Source: Sphingobium ummariense RL-3 (GTDB taxonomy: Bacteria > Pseudomonadota > Alphaproteobacteria > Sphingomonadales > Sphingomonadaceae). Taken from it: a stretch of 43,295 nt of DNA. The notes under the pieces were generated by a model that was given only the letters and a program-made list of their open reading frames with translations, did not search any database and was not told the origin of the DNA. Positions 1 through 9,913 of this stretch are shown here, piece by piece (position 1 is the first letter of the stretch; each line of letters starts with the position of its first letter). Location of the stretch: positions 1-43,295 of the forward strand of contig NZ_AUWY01000073.1 in assembly GCF_000447205.1 (NCBI RefSeq), given 5' to 3'. The position numbers and the translations under genes were made by a program.

Positions 1-97
1 GCCCGCGCGCGCGCAGCGCAGCGGCGAGGGCGCGAAGCTGCGTCGACTTGCCGGCCCCCTCCCCGCCTTCCAGCGTGATGAAGCGGCCGCGCGTCAC
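1..97 (-). CDS. tmk: Thymidylate kinase (dTMP kinase), N-terminal fragment
   Basis: Only the first 32 codons are in the window; the rest runs off the left edge. Thymidylate kinase phosphorylates dTMP to dTDP for DNA synthesis in the cytoplasm. The visible residues include RFITLEGGEGAGKST (residues 5-19), which is the characteristic Tmk P-loop: the FITLEGGEGAGKST form is specific to this family. A GTG start at 97 overlaps the TGA stop of dacF as GTGA, so the two genes are translationally coupled and tmk is the last visible member of the mltB-rlpA-dacF-tmk run. The family and the start are well supported; completeness cannot be judged. Confidence 0.9.
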   Translation of the reverse strand, partial: MTRGRFITLEGGEGAGKSTQLRALAAALRARG

Positions 98-1263
98 CCG
101 AAGAAGGACTTCAGGCCGTTCCAGATCCGCCCGAAGACCCCGGCCTCCGCCACATCCTCACCGGCGACCAGCGGCATCACCTGCGGCGGCGTGTCGGGGG
201 TGGAGACGATCAGCTCGGCGATCTTCTGCCCCTTGGCGATCGGCGCCTTGATCGGGCCGGTATAGGTGACCTTGACCGAAATATTGGACGAGGCTGTGCG
301 CGGCAGGGTGACCGCCAGGTTCTGCGGCGCAACCAGCGGCACGGAGGTGGCGCTGCCCAGCTGCACCTCGGCGGTCTCGACGGTCTGGCCCTTCTTGAAG
401 AGCGGCTGCGCCCTCCACGCCTTGAAGCCCCAGTCCATGAAGCGGACCGACTCCGTGATGCGACCATTGAAGCTCTTGAGGCCGGCCAGCACCATCACCA
501 GGCGACGGCCGTCCTGCTCCGCCGATCCGGTAAAGCCGAAGCCGGCTTCCTCCGTATGGCCCGTCTTGAGACCGTCGGCCCCCGCGATCTTGCCCAGTAT
601 GGGGTTGCGGTTCGCCTGCTCGATCGCCGCGCCGCCCATGGTCGTGCCCCAGGTGAAGGAGGTGGTGGCGTAGAATTTCTTGTAGAGGTCCGGCGTCTCC
701 TCGATCGTCGCCTGGGCGAGCTTGGCGAGATCCTCGGCGGTCACATAGGTGACGCCCTCGTCCGGCCAGCCGTTGCTGGTGCCGAAATGGCTGTTCTTCA
801 GGCCAAGGCGCTTGGCCTCCTCATTCATCAGCGCGACGAAGGCCTGTTCGGTTCCGGCAATGCCCTCCGCCAGCACCACGCAGGCGTCGTTGCCCGAAAG
901 GGTGACGATGCCGTGCAGCAGATTCTCGACGGAGACCTGCTCGCCGGCCGAAAGGAACATGGTGGAGCCGGCCTGCGGGCCGTGCCACTGCTTCCAGGTC
1001 TCGGGACGCACCGTGAACTTGGTATCGAGCTTCAGGTCTCCTTTCTGGATGAGGCGGAAGGCGACATGGGCGGTCATCATCTTCGCCATCGAGGCAGGCG
1101 GCATCCGCGTCTCGCCGCCCTTGTCATACAGCACCGCGCCCGACGACAGATCCTTCATGTAAGCGACCGGCGCGTCGGTGGTGTAAGGCGGTGCGGCCGC
1201 GGTCAGCGGCTGGGCCAGCAGCCCGACGAAAAGGATGGCTGCAACGGACTTCTTCATGAACAA
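94..1263 (-). CDS. dacF: D-alanyl-D-alanine carboxypeptidase (PBP5/6 family, DacF/DacC-like)
   Basis: A 389-residue periplasmic penicillin-binding protein that trims the terminal D-Ala from peptidoglycan pentapeptides. An N-terminal signal peptide (residues 1-23, hydrophobic run then AAAP) is followed by the three peptidase S11 motifs: S58-M-A-K61 (nucleophile), S123-G-N125 and K233-T-G235. A C-terminal beta-rich domain follows. The last residues (VFGRIWNGLKSFFG) form an amphipathic helix typical of the membrane anchor of PBP5-type enzymes. Length matches the family. The start may be residue 1 or the Met at residue 3; both give a working signal peptide. It lies 39 bp downstream of rlpA and overlaps tmk by 4 bp, so it belongs to a cell-wall operon. 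Confidence 0.93.
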   Translation of the reverse strand: MFMKKSVAAILFVGLLAQPLTAAAPPYTTDAPVAYMKDLSSGAVLYDKGGETRMPPASMAKMMTAHVAFRLIQKGDLKLDTKFTVRPETWKQWHGPQAGSTMFLSAGEQVSVENLLHGIVTLSGNDACVVLAEGIAGTEQAFVALMNEEAKRLGLKNSHFGTSNGWPDEGVTYVTAEDLAKLAQATIEETPDLYKKFYATTSFTWGTTMGGAAIEQANRNPILGKIAGADGLKTGHTEEAGFGFTGSAEQDGRRLVMVLAGLKSFNGRITESVRFMDWGFKAWRAQPLFKKGQTVETAEVQLGSATSVPLVAPQNLAVTLPRTASSNISVKVTYTGPIKAPIAKGQKIAELIVSTPDTPPQVMPLVAGEDVAEAGVFGRIWNGLKSFFG

Positions 1264-1302
1264 CTGCCTTCGGGTTGATGGAATCGCAAATGGGGGCGAG
1301 CC

Positions 1303-2220
1303 CTATCGGCCGTCATTAGCCATGATGGGGGCGTTCTGAAAGCCTTTGGCGGCGGCCTGCTTCACGCCCGCCCGCGCCGCGTCCCGCGTCGCATAGGGAC
1401 CGTAGCGGACGCGCCAGACGCCGCCGCCCTCCACCGCGATGGCGCCGATACGGCGGGCAAGCGCTTCGGCGCGCTGGCGGGAGGAAAAGGCGGCGACCTG
1501 CACCATGTAACCGCCCGACGATGGCGGCGGCACGGAAGCAGCCGGAGCCGAAGGCCGCTTGCCGGGCGTGCGGGCAGGCTGGGCGGCCGGGGGGAGCGAT
1601 GCAGCGGCGGTGGGAGACGGTTGGACGATCCGCTTCCGGAGCACGGCCAGCAGCGGGGCGGGCGTTTCCAGCCGCTCCGGCGCGCGGCCATGGGCGCGCA
1701 GCAGCGCCTTTTCCGGTTCGGGCGGATTGACGCGGCGCACGCGCACCGGCGTCGCTCCAGTGCCGATGATGCCGAGCTGCTCCGCCGCGCCACGGGACAG
1801 GTCGATGATGCGGTCATTGGAAAACGGGCCGCGATCGTTGATCCGCACCAGGATCGTGCGGCCGGTGTCCAGCGCAGTCACCTCGACATAGCTGGGCATT
1901 GGCAGGGTACGGTGCGCCGCGGTGACGGCCGACGGCAGGAAACGCTCGCCATTTGCCGTTTCGTTGCCCTGCAGCTCCTCCCCGTACCAGCCGGCATAGC
2001 CGACCTCGTCATAATCGAGCTTGTCCTCGGGCGTATAGGTGACGCCGCCGACCTGATAGGGCGGTCCAATCCGGACTGGCTCATCCGCTACGGCCTGTGG
2101 CGCCGGAGCGGGGCGAGCCGTCGGCGCCGGGGGACGAGGCCCCTCCTCACCCCCGCCACAGGCCGCAAGCAACAGCGATCCACCGCAGGCCCAGAACCAT
2201 GCGTTATTGACGAACCGCAT
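1303..2220 (-). CDS. rlpA: RlpA family septal-ring lytic transglycosylase, lipoprotein with SPOR domain
   Basis: A 305-residue outer-membrane lipoprotein. RlpA enzymes cleave denuded glycan strands at the division septum. I chose the ATG at 2220 over an upstream ATG at 2247 because it gives a proper lipoprotein signal (SLLLAAC, Cys21 as lipidated residue) and overlaps mltB by 17 bp. A proline/alanine-rich linker is followed by a double-psi beta-barrel domain (about residues 70-165) containing the family's key His and Asp (AAHRTLP and RINDRGPF). The C-terminal SPOR domain (about residues 235-300, GGYMVQVAAF onward) binds denuded septal peptidoglycan. The neighbours mltB and dacF also act on peptidoglycan. 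Confidence 0.92.
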   Translation of the reverse strand: MRFVNNAWFWACGGSLLLAACGGGEEGPRPPAPTARPAPAPQAVADEPVRIGPPYQVGGVTYTPEDKLDYDEVGYAGWYGEELQGNETANGERFLPSAVTAAHRTLPMPSYVEVTALDTGRTILVRINDRGPFSNDRIIDLSRGAAEQLGIIGTGATPVRVRRVNPPEPEKALLRAHGRAPERLETPAPLLAVLRKRIVQPSPTAAASLPPAAQPARTPGKRPSAPAASVPPPSSGGYMVQVAAFSSRQRAEALARRIGAIAVEGGGVWRVRYGPYATRDAARAGVKQAAAKGFQNAPIMANDGR

Positions 2221-3253
2221 CTGCCAGCAGCCCCACCGAAAGCGCATAGAAATTCGAGCAGTTATAATCGAGTATCACGCGATAGTTGCCAGTCAGCAGA
2301 TAGGCGGTCTTGCCGGGACCATCGGGCTCCAGCAGCGTGGCAAGCATGCTGTCCCCCGGCCAGCCGCCGGCAGCCGGCACTATGCCCAGCCGCCGCCATT
2401 CGGCCATGGTCAGCCAGCGGCTGTGCCGGTTGAAGACGCGCGGACAACGCGCGGGCGCCGTGCGCGCGGCCACCGCTGCGCGGTTGAAGCCAGCCGGCAC
2501 CGAAACCGCGATTCCCCAGGGCTGGCCGCGGCGCCAGCCGGCATTGACGAAATAATTGGCGATCGAGGCGAGTGCGTCGGCCTCGCTGGTCCAGATGTCC
2601 GCCCGTCCATCGCCATCCCCGTCCTTCGCCAGACGCAGATAGACGCTGGGCAGAAACTGCGGATAGCCGGTGGCCCCCGCCCAGCTGCCCACTAGCCGGC
2701 TGCGCGGCACGCCATTGTCGAGCATCTTGAGCGTGGCGAGCAGTTCCGGTTCGAACAGCGAACGGCGGCGGCCCTCCCAGGCCAGGGTGGCGAGCGAGCG
2801 GATCAGATCGAAATCCCCGGTGTAGGACCCGTAATTGGTCTCATGGCCGTAGATCGCCACCATGATCTCTTCCGGCACGCCCGTTTCCGCCTCGATCCGC
2901 GCAAGGCGCGCTCGGTTGGCGGCATAGGCGGCGCGGCCTCGGCTGATTCGCGCGGCATCGACATGCTGGCGGCGATAGGGCTCGAAATTGGGGATCGGCG
3001 AATAGGCGCCGCCGCCCGGCTGGTTCTGGTCCAGCTGGATGACGCGAGGATTGGGGGTCAGAGTTGAGAAGACGCCGTCGAGCGTGGCATCCCGGATACC
3101 CATCGCCCGCGCCTGCGGGCGAAGGCCTTCCAGATAAGCGCGGAAGGCGGCGTCGTCCTGCGCCAGGGCGGCAGACGATCCCAGCAATGCAAAGGAAACA
3201 GCACCGAGCATGGGCAGGAGAAAAAGCAGGAAGGATTGCTGGAAGACTCTCAT
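2204..3253 (-). CDS. mltB: MltB-family lytic murein transglycosylase
   Basis: A 349-residue exported lytic transglycosylase that cleaves the MurNAc-GlcNAc bond of peptidoglycan, forming 1,6-anhydroMurNAc. The signal peptide spans about residues 1-31 (ends SSAALAQ). The catalytic glutamate is Glu138 in YGHETNYG, and the family signatures GATGYPQFLPSVY, DGDGDGRADIW and NYRVILDYN are present. There is no lipobox, so it is probably soluble periplasmic or anchored by an uncleaved signal. It is the first gene of the run mltB-rlpA-dacF-tmk; its 3' end overlaps rlpA. Its anhydro-muropeptide products feed the recycling pathway represented in this window by amgK and murU. Confidence 0.92.
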   Translation of the reverse strand: MRVFQQSFLLFLLPMLGAVSFALLGSSAALAQDDAAFRAYLEGLRPQARAMGIRDATLDGVFSTLTPNPRVIQLDQNQPGGGAYSPIPNFEPYRRQHVDAARISRGRAAYAANRARLARIEAETGVPEEIMVAIYGHETNYGSYTGDFDLIRSLATLAWEGRRRSLFEPELLATLKMLDNGVPRSRLVGSWAGATGYPQFLPSVYLRLAKDGDGDGRADIWTSEADALASIANYFVNAGWRRGQPWGIAVSVPAGFNRAAVAARTAPARCPRVFNRHSRWLTMAEWRRLGIVPAAGGWPGDSMLATLLEPDGPGKTAYLLTGNYRVILDYNCSNFYALSVGLLADAVRQ

Positions 3254-3603
3254 TGCCCCTGTTGTTGCACAGGGGGGCCGGCTCGTGAATTCCTAAATGT
3301 ATCGCTTCATGAAGGGAATGATCGAGGCACCCTATGGAAGGCGAAATTTTGTTACGCACACGACCGGGGTTTCGTCAAAAGATGCGCATCCGCCCAAGGT
3401 GAACGAAATTTAATGTGCCGCAGCGGCCCGATCATGCCTTTCGGGGATGACGAACGCGGATCCTGCGCCTATGCGCCGAGCAGTCCAGAGTGCCCGACAG
3501 CATCCGGACGCGCTCCCCGCCCTGCCCCTTGCAAGCGGGGAGCGCAATCTTTCGATATATTTGGGCTTGGCAAGCCGTTGCCTTGCGCTAGGAAGCCGCA
3601 GAC
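3254..3603. other. Intergenic region between mltB and tRNA-Ser
   Basis: No gene is supported here. It should hold the mltB promoter (minus strand) and the tRNA promoter (plus strand). A plausible tRNA promoter is TTGGCA at 3567-3572 and TAGGAA at 3589-3594 with a 16-bp spacer, but the match is weak. The most obvious structure is the inverted repeat at 3510-3545, listed separately. Confidence 0.5.
3510..3545. repeat. Perfect 11-bp inverted repeat upstream of tRNA-Ser
   Basis: Arms GCGCTCCCCGC (3510-3520) and GCGGGGAGCGC (3535-3545) pair perfectly across a 14-base loop. No T-tract follows on either strand, so it is not a typical intrinsic terminator. It could be a protein-binding site, a transcription boundary between the divergent mltB and tRNA units, or a decayed intergenic repeat. 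Confidence 0.5.
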
Positions 3604-3693
3604 GGACAGGTGGCCGAGTGGTTTAAGGCAGCGGTCTTGAAAACCGCCGTGGGTTTACGCTCACCGTGGGTTCGAATCCCACCCTGTCCGCCA
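3604..3693 (+). tRNA. tRNA-Ser (anticodon UGA)
   Basis: A full type II (long variable arm) tRNA. The acceptor stem is GGACAGG (3604-3610) with CCTGTCC (3683-3689), discriminator G at 3690 and encoded CCA at 3691-3693. The D arm begins GCCGAGTGG. The anticodon stem GCGGT/ACCGC encloses the loop CTTGAAA, giving anticodon TGA (reads UCA serine codons). The variable arm is long (GTGGGTTTACGCTCAC) and the T arm is TGGGTTCGAATCCCA. The G discriminator and long variable arm are serine identity features. There is no integrase or duplicated 3' end nearby, so it is not an occupied integration site here. Confidence 0.97.
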
Positions 3694-3721
3694 TCATTGG
3701 GGTCAATCGGAAAGCCGGTTA

Positions 3722-3895
3722 TCAGGCCTTCTTCTTCACGGTATCCAGGAAGCGACTGAAGATCGTGATGACCTGCGCTTCCACCTGACCATCGGCCGGC
3801 TTCTTGGGATCGGGCTTCTTGATGCCCGAACGGATCGCCCAGGCTTGCGTCAATTGCGCTGCCACGAGCGCCGCAGTCTCTTCGCTGATCGCCAT
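3722..3895 (-). CDS. Small protein of unknown function, 57 residues
   Basis: I do not recognise the family. The chosen ATG at 3895 has a very good ribosome binding site (GGAGGAAG, about 6 bases upstream), better than the upstream alternative at 3940. The protein starts MAISEETAALVAAQLTQAWA, then has a lysine/proline-rich stretch (KKPDPKKP) and a second helix (VEAQVITIFSRFLDTVKKKA). It has no signal peptide, no membrane segment and no cysteine. It looks like a two-helix cytosolic or nucleoid-type small protein. It is alone between tRNA-Ser (convergent) and the flagellin gene, whose terminator separates them. It is probably a real gene given its start signal and alphaproteobacterial codon use, but its role is unknown. 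Confidence 0.65.
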   Translation of the reverse strand: MAISEETAALVAAQLTQAWAIRSGIKKPDPKKPADGQVEAQVITIFSRFLDTVKKKA

Positions 3896-4270
3896 AGTAA
3901 TTCTTCCTCCAGATGAGATTAACCACCTGATCCAGCCCATTCCTGCACGAATGGTAAATCGGACGTCATGACCTTTGATACTGTTCGTAGGTCAATTTCA
4001 TGACTCAAGCACTGCCGATCCCGCTTTCTCCCCCGAATGCGGCTTGGAAGTCGATACAATGAAGGATGAACGTGCGGTGTCAATTGCAAAATGCGGCATC
4101 GCAGCATCATATTTTCATGGCGATGCTAAGGTTTGAATCTTCACATCGCTGATGCAACTGGAATATTTCTTTTCTGAATCAGCGGTATATCCCCAACCGC
4201 TCCCCAAAAGGCATTCTCGGGGAATTCAGAGCAATCGTCCGAGGCAATCGGGCAGCAGAGCGACAAACAG
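3896..4270. other. Gene-free region upstream of the 57-residue protein
   Basis: About 375 bp of visibly AT-richer DNA with no convincing coding frame on either strand. It presumably carries the promoter of the small gene at 3722-3895. I see only weak inverted repeats (six-base arms at most, for example GCGATG...CATCGC near 4120-4150) and no clear regulatory motif. Confidence 0.5.
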
Positions 4271-4310
4271 CAAAAAACAGCAAAAGCCAGCGGACATGAT
4301 GCCCGCTGGC
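4271..4310 (-). terminator. Rho-independent terminator of the flagellin gene
   Basis: Arms GCCAGCGG (4286-4293) and CCGCTGGC (4303-4310) pair perfectly. Read on the minus strand, the hairpin lies 28 bases after the flagellin stop and is followed by TTTTGCTGTTTTTTGCTG, a clear T-rich tract. This is a classic intrinsic terminator and suggests flagellin is a single-gene transcript. Confidence 0.87.
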
Positions 4311-4337
4311 CTTGCGATGATCGGAAAGAGGCTGCCC

Positions 4338-5174
4338 TTACTGGATCAGCTTGAGCACGCCCTGCTGGCTCTGGTTCGCCTGGGCGAGCATTGCGGTCGA
4401 TGCCTGGCTCAGGATCTGCTGCTTGGCGAGCGCGGTCGTTTCGGCCGAGAAGTCGGCGTCCTCGATGCGGCTGCGGGCGTCGGTCAGGTTGGTGATGTTG
4501 CTCGTCAGGTTGTTGACCGTCGATTCGAGGCGGTTCTGCACGGCGCCGAGGTTGGCGCGGGTCGTGGAGATCGTGTCGAGTGCGGTGTCGAACAGCGCGA
4601 GGTCGGCCGAGGAGAAGGCGACGTCGGTCACGTCGACGGCCGAGGCGGTCGCACCGGCGACGGCGGTGATGTCGGCCGAGCCGGCCAGGTCGTCGAGGGT
4701 GATCGTGACCGAGTCCGAGGCGTTGGCGCCGGCCTGGATCGCCACCGAAGCGGTCGAGCCGTCGAACAGCTTGATGCCGTTGAACGAGGAGTTCGTCAGC
4801 GTGTCGGTGATCTGGGTCGAGAGCTGGTCCATTTCCGACTTGATGTTGGCCTTCGCCTTGTCGTCATTGGTGCCGTTCAGCGCCTGGACGGCCAGTTCAC
4901 GCATGCGCTGCACCATGTTGGACACTTCGCCGAGCGCGCCTTCGGCGGTCTGCGCCAGGCTGATGCCGTCATTGGCGTTGCGCACGCCCTGGGTCATGCC
5001 GCGGATCTGGGCGGTCATGGTGGACGCGATGGCGAGGCCGGCGGCGTCATCCTTCGCGGAGTTGATGCGCTTGCCGGTCGACAGGCGCTCCATCGCGGTG
5101 CTCAGCGACTTGCTGGCCATCGACGAGGCATTGGCGGCGCGCAGCGCCGAAGAATTGGTTCCGATAACAGTCAT
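4338..5174 (-). CDS. fliC: Flagellin (short form)
   Basis: A 278-residue flagellin, the subunit of the flagellar filament, exported by the flagellar type III system. The ATG at 5174 gives the standard N-terminus ([16 protein letters not shown]) and has a GGAAGGGGA ribosome site; the upstream in-frame ATG at 5285 adds only non-flagellin sequence. The N-terminal D0/D1 region (about 1-140; [22 protein letters not shown]) and the C-terminal D1/D0 region (about 195-278; [18 protein letters not shown], ending QGVLKLIQ) are intact. The variable middle is very short, as in alphaproteobacterial flagellins. No other flagellar gene, such as a FlaF or FlbT regulator, is nearby. It has its own terminator and is 156 bp downstream of secA in the same direction. 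Confidence 0.95.
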   Translation of the reverse strand: MTVIGTNSSALRAANASSMASKSLSTAMERLSTGKRINSAKDDAAGLAIASTMTAQIRGMTQGVRNANDGISLAQTAEGALGEVSNMVQRMRELAVQALNGTNDDKAKANIKSEMDQLSTQITDTLTNSSFNGIKLFDGSTASVAIQAGANASDSVTITLDDLAGSADITAVAGATASAVDVTDVAFSSADLALFDTALDTISTTRANLGAVQNRLESTVNNLTSNITNLTDARSRIEDADFSAETTALAKQQILSQASTAMLAQANQSQQGVLKLIQ

Positions 5175-5246
5175 TGGGAGTCCCCTTCCGTTTGACGTGA
5201 AAAAAACGAGGCCACCACCCTTCGATCTGCGGCGGCTTCGACAATC

Positions 5247-5273
5247 AGAACGGCAAGGGGCGCGATCTTTTAA
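5247..5273 (-). promoter_or_regulatory. Possible sigma-28-like promoter upstream of flagellin
   Basis: On the minus strand, TTAAAAGA (5266-5273), 11 bases, then GCCGTTCT (5247-5254) has the layout of the flagellar sigma-28 (FliA) consensus TAAAGTTT-N11-GCCGATAA, with GCCG conserved. The match is partial, and it overlaps the inverted repeat at 5257-5283. No convincing sigma-54 -24/-12 pair was seen between secA and flagellin. Low confidence. Confidence 0.25.
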
Positions 5274-5283
5274 ATCGCGCCCC
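5257..5283. repeat. Perfect 10-bp inverted repeat between secA and flagellin
   Basis: Arms GGGGCGCGAT (5257-5266) and ATCGCGCCCC (5274-5283) enclose a 7-base AT-rich loop (CTTTTAA). It lies 48 bases beyond the secA stop on the minus strand and about 83 bases before the flagellin start. No T-tract follows, so it is either a weak secA terminator or an operator/leader structure for flagellin. Confidence 0.6.
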
Positions 5284-5330
5284 AACTTTTCCGGAAAGGA
5301 AAGGGATTTGAGATTGTTACAGTGCGTCGA

Positions 5331-8063
<2,733 letters not shown>

Positions 8064-8316
8064 GCAAATTCCTGACAAAGAGGGGGCGCGCGAACCCTTC
8101 CGACACCGCGCGCAGACATGCGCGGCGATTTAGGGAGGGTACGGGCTTTAGTCAATCAAGCTACACCTGTCGCACGCGCGTCACAATGCGCGCGCATCGC
8201 GGAAAGCAGGCAAATGACGTCGGATTGACGCCGCACTGCAGCGGCTGGCCGAAAGGGATTTGCACTCGCCGCGCCGGGCGTGATAGCGGTAATGAAAGAG
8301 CAAGGGTCGCACCATC

Positions 8317-9882
8317 ATGTATCCTCAGGCAGCGCTGGCGCCGGTGCGCAGGCTGGCCGTGCCGGCTGTCACGCTCGTGCCGTTGGTCCTGGCGCTGTGG
8401 TTGTGTCTCGCCGCGCTGGCTACGCCGTTCGACCATGACGAGAGTCAATATGTGGCGGGTGCCTATTTCAGCTCCCGCCTGCTGATCTTCCGCGACTTTC
8501 TCTATCTGCAGCCCCCGCTGCACAGCTGGACCTTCGCGCCGCTTGCCTGGCTGTTTCCCGGCCATATCGTCATCGCGATGCGGCTGGCGACCGCCGTGAC
8601 CGCGATCTGTGCGCTGGCCGCACTGTGGACCACGCAGCGGGCAGCCGCAATCTCCCGGGAAAGCGCTACGGTTTCGACCCTGCTTGTTGCGGCAACCGCG
8701 GCCTTTCAATTCTGCGGCAGCGTGGTTCGCAACGACATGCTGCCTACGCTGCTCGTCTCCATGGCGATGCTCGTGCTGATCCTGGCGCTGCGCCATTGCC
8801 GGCCGCGCTTCTGGTTCGCAGCGGGCCTGCTATTCGGCCTCGCCATTTCCACGAAGCTCAACTTCGCACCACTGGCGGCAGCGGCCGGCCTCTATGTGCT
8901 GACCAGCGGCGGACGATGCGGCATCCGGGCGGCGGCATGGCTCGCAGCGGGAGGAATCGCTGGCCTGCTGCCGATGCTGGGCATCTGGCTGCTGGCGCCG
9001 GACAGCTTCTTCTACGGCGTGCTGACTTTCGCCTCGACAGGGCCGTTCGCCTGGTATTCGGCCAATGGGCAAGGCGACGAACTGACCCTGGCAGGAAAAG
9101 CGGGGGACATGCTCAAGGCTCTTGCCTCCGGACCTGCCCTGGTCGCACTGCTGCTGCTGACCGTTAACTGGATCACGAATCGCGCTCAGGTCCGTTCGCC
9201 CGGACGGCGGTTGGCGGTGTGGATGGTCGTCGGCGGTCTCTTCGGCGCGGCCCTCCCCACCCCCACCCAGTTGCAATATGTGATGCCGCTGCTGCCGCCG
9301 CTGGGTCTGGCGCTTGGCTACATGCTGGATGACGCCCGGCATTGGACCAGGGCGCGACGCGAGACAGCAATCGGCCTGTTGTGCCTGATGGCGCTGGCCG
9401 GCTTATGGCCGACCAGCCACGCCATTGCGGCCATGGCGAGGGAGGGATCGCCGGTCTGGAGTTCGACCCAAGCTGCCTATTGGGCAGCCCGGAAGGTGCG
9501 GGCGTTGACCGGCGATGATGAGATCATCACCCTCGCCCCGCACCGGATCATCGACGGGGGATTGGCGCTCGATCCCCGACTGGCAACCGGCCCCTTCGCC
9601 TATCGCAGCGGCTGGACGATCAGTCCGGCAGAAGCCCGCGCGATCAAGGCTCTGACGCCGGCCACGCTGACCGACCTGGACCGCGCTCCGCCCGAAGCGA
9701 TCCTGGTCGGCTATGAGAATGGCACCCGGAACCTGCCGTTGCGGCCGGATGACAGCTTGATCGCCTATGCGAGGCGGAATGCCTATCGAATGATCCGAAT
9801 GCCCGACGGGATCGGGCGGCTCTATGTCAAAGTCCGGACGGCAACCCGCGAACTGGGCCGTCCGCGCAGGATGGCGCGTTGA
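8317..9882 (+). CDS. Membrane glycosyltransferase, GT39/ArnT-like (PMT_2 family)
   Basis: A 521-residue polytopic inner-membrane protein. After the first membrane segment (about residues 16-36) comes FDHDESQYV (Asp39, Asp41, Glu42), the acidic first periplasmic loop motif of ArnT/PMT-type transferases that use polyprenyl-phosphate sugars. Around ten further hydrophobic segments follow up to about residue 365, then a soluble C-terminal part of about 150 residues. Such enzymes transfer a sugar to lipid A, a lipid or a protein in the periplasm; the acceptor cannot be told from sequence. It stands alone between secA (divergent) and argJ, 31 bp upstream of argJ, so it may be co-transcribed with argJ without functional relation. 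Confidence 0.8.
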   Translation: MYPQAALAPVRRLAVPAVTLVPLVLALWLCLAALATPFDHDESQYVAGAYFSSRLLIFRDFLYLQPPLHSWTFAPLAWLFPGHIVIAMRLATAVTAICALAALWTTQRAAAISRESATVSTLLVAATAAFQFCGSVVRNDMLPTLLVSMAMLVLILALRHCRPRFWFAAGLLFGLAISTKLNFAPLAAAAGLYVLTSGGRCGIRAAAWLAAGGIAGLLPMLGIWLLAPDSFFYGVLTFASTGPFAWYSANGQGDELTLAGKAGDMLKALASGPALVALLLLTVNWITNRAQVRSPGRRLAVWMVVGGLFGAALPTPTQLQYVMPLLPPLGLALGYMLDDARHWTRARRETAIGLLCLMALAGLWPTSHAIAAMAREGSPVWSSTQAAYWAARKVRALTGDDEIITLAPHRIIDGGLALDPRLATGPFAYRSGWTISPAEARAIKALTPATLTDLDRAPPEAILVGYENGTRNLPLRPDDSLIAYARRNAYRMIRMPDGIGRLYVKVRTATRELGRPRRMAR

Positions 9883-9913
9883 CGTTGCACGGGATTGCGC
9901 TAAGCGGCTGGAT

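Noticed and set aside
1264..1302. A terminator between rlpA and dacF
   Set aside because: The 39-bp gap has no stable hairpin or T-tract; the genes are more likely co-transcribed.
3604..3693. tRNA-Ser as an integration site of a genomic island
   Set aside because: No duplicated tRNA 3' end, integrase or foreign gene cluster follows; the neighbours are a small protein gene, flagellin and secA.
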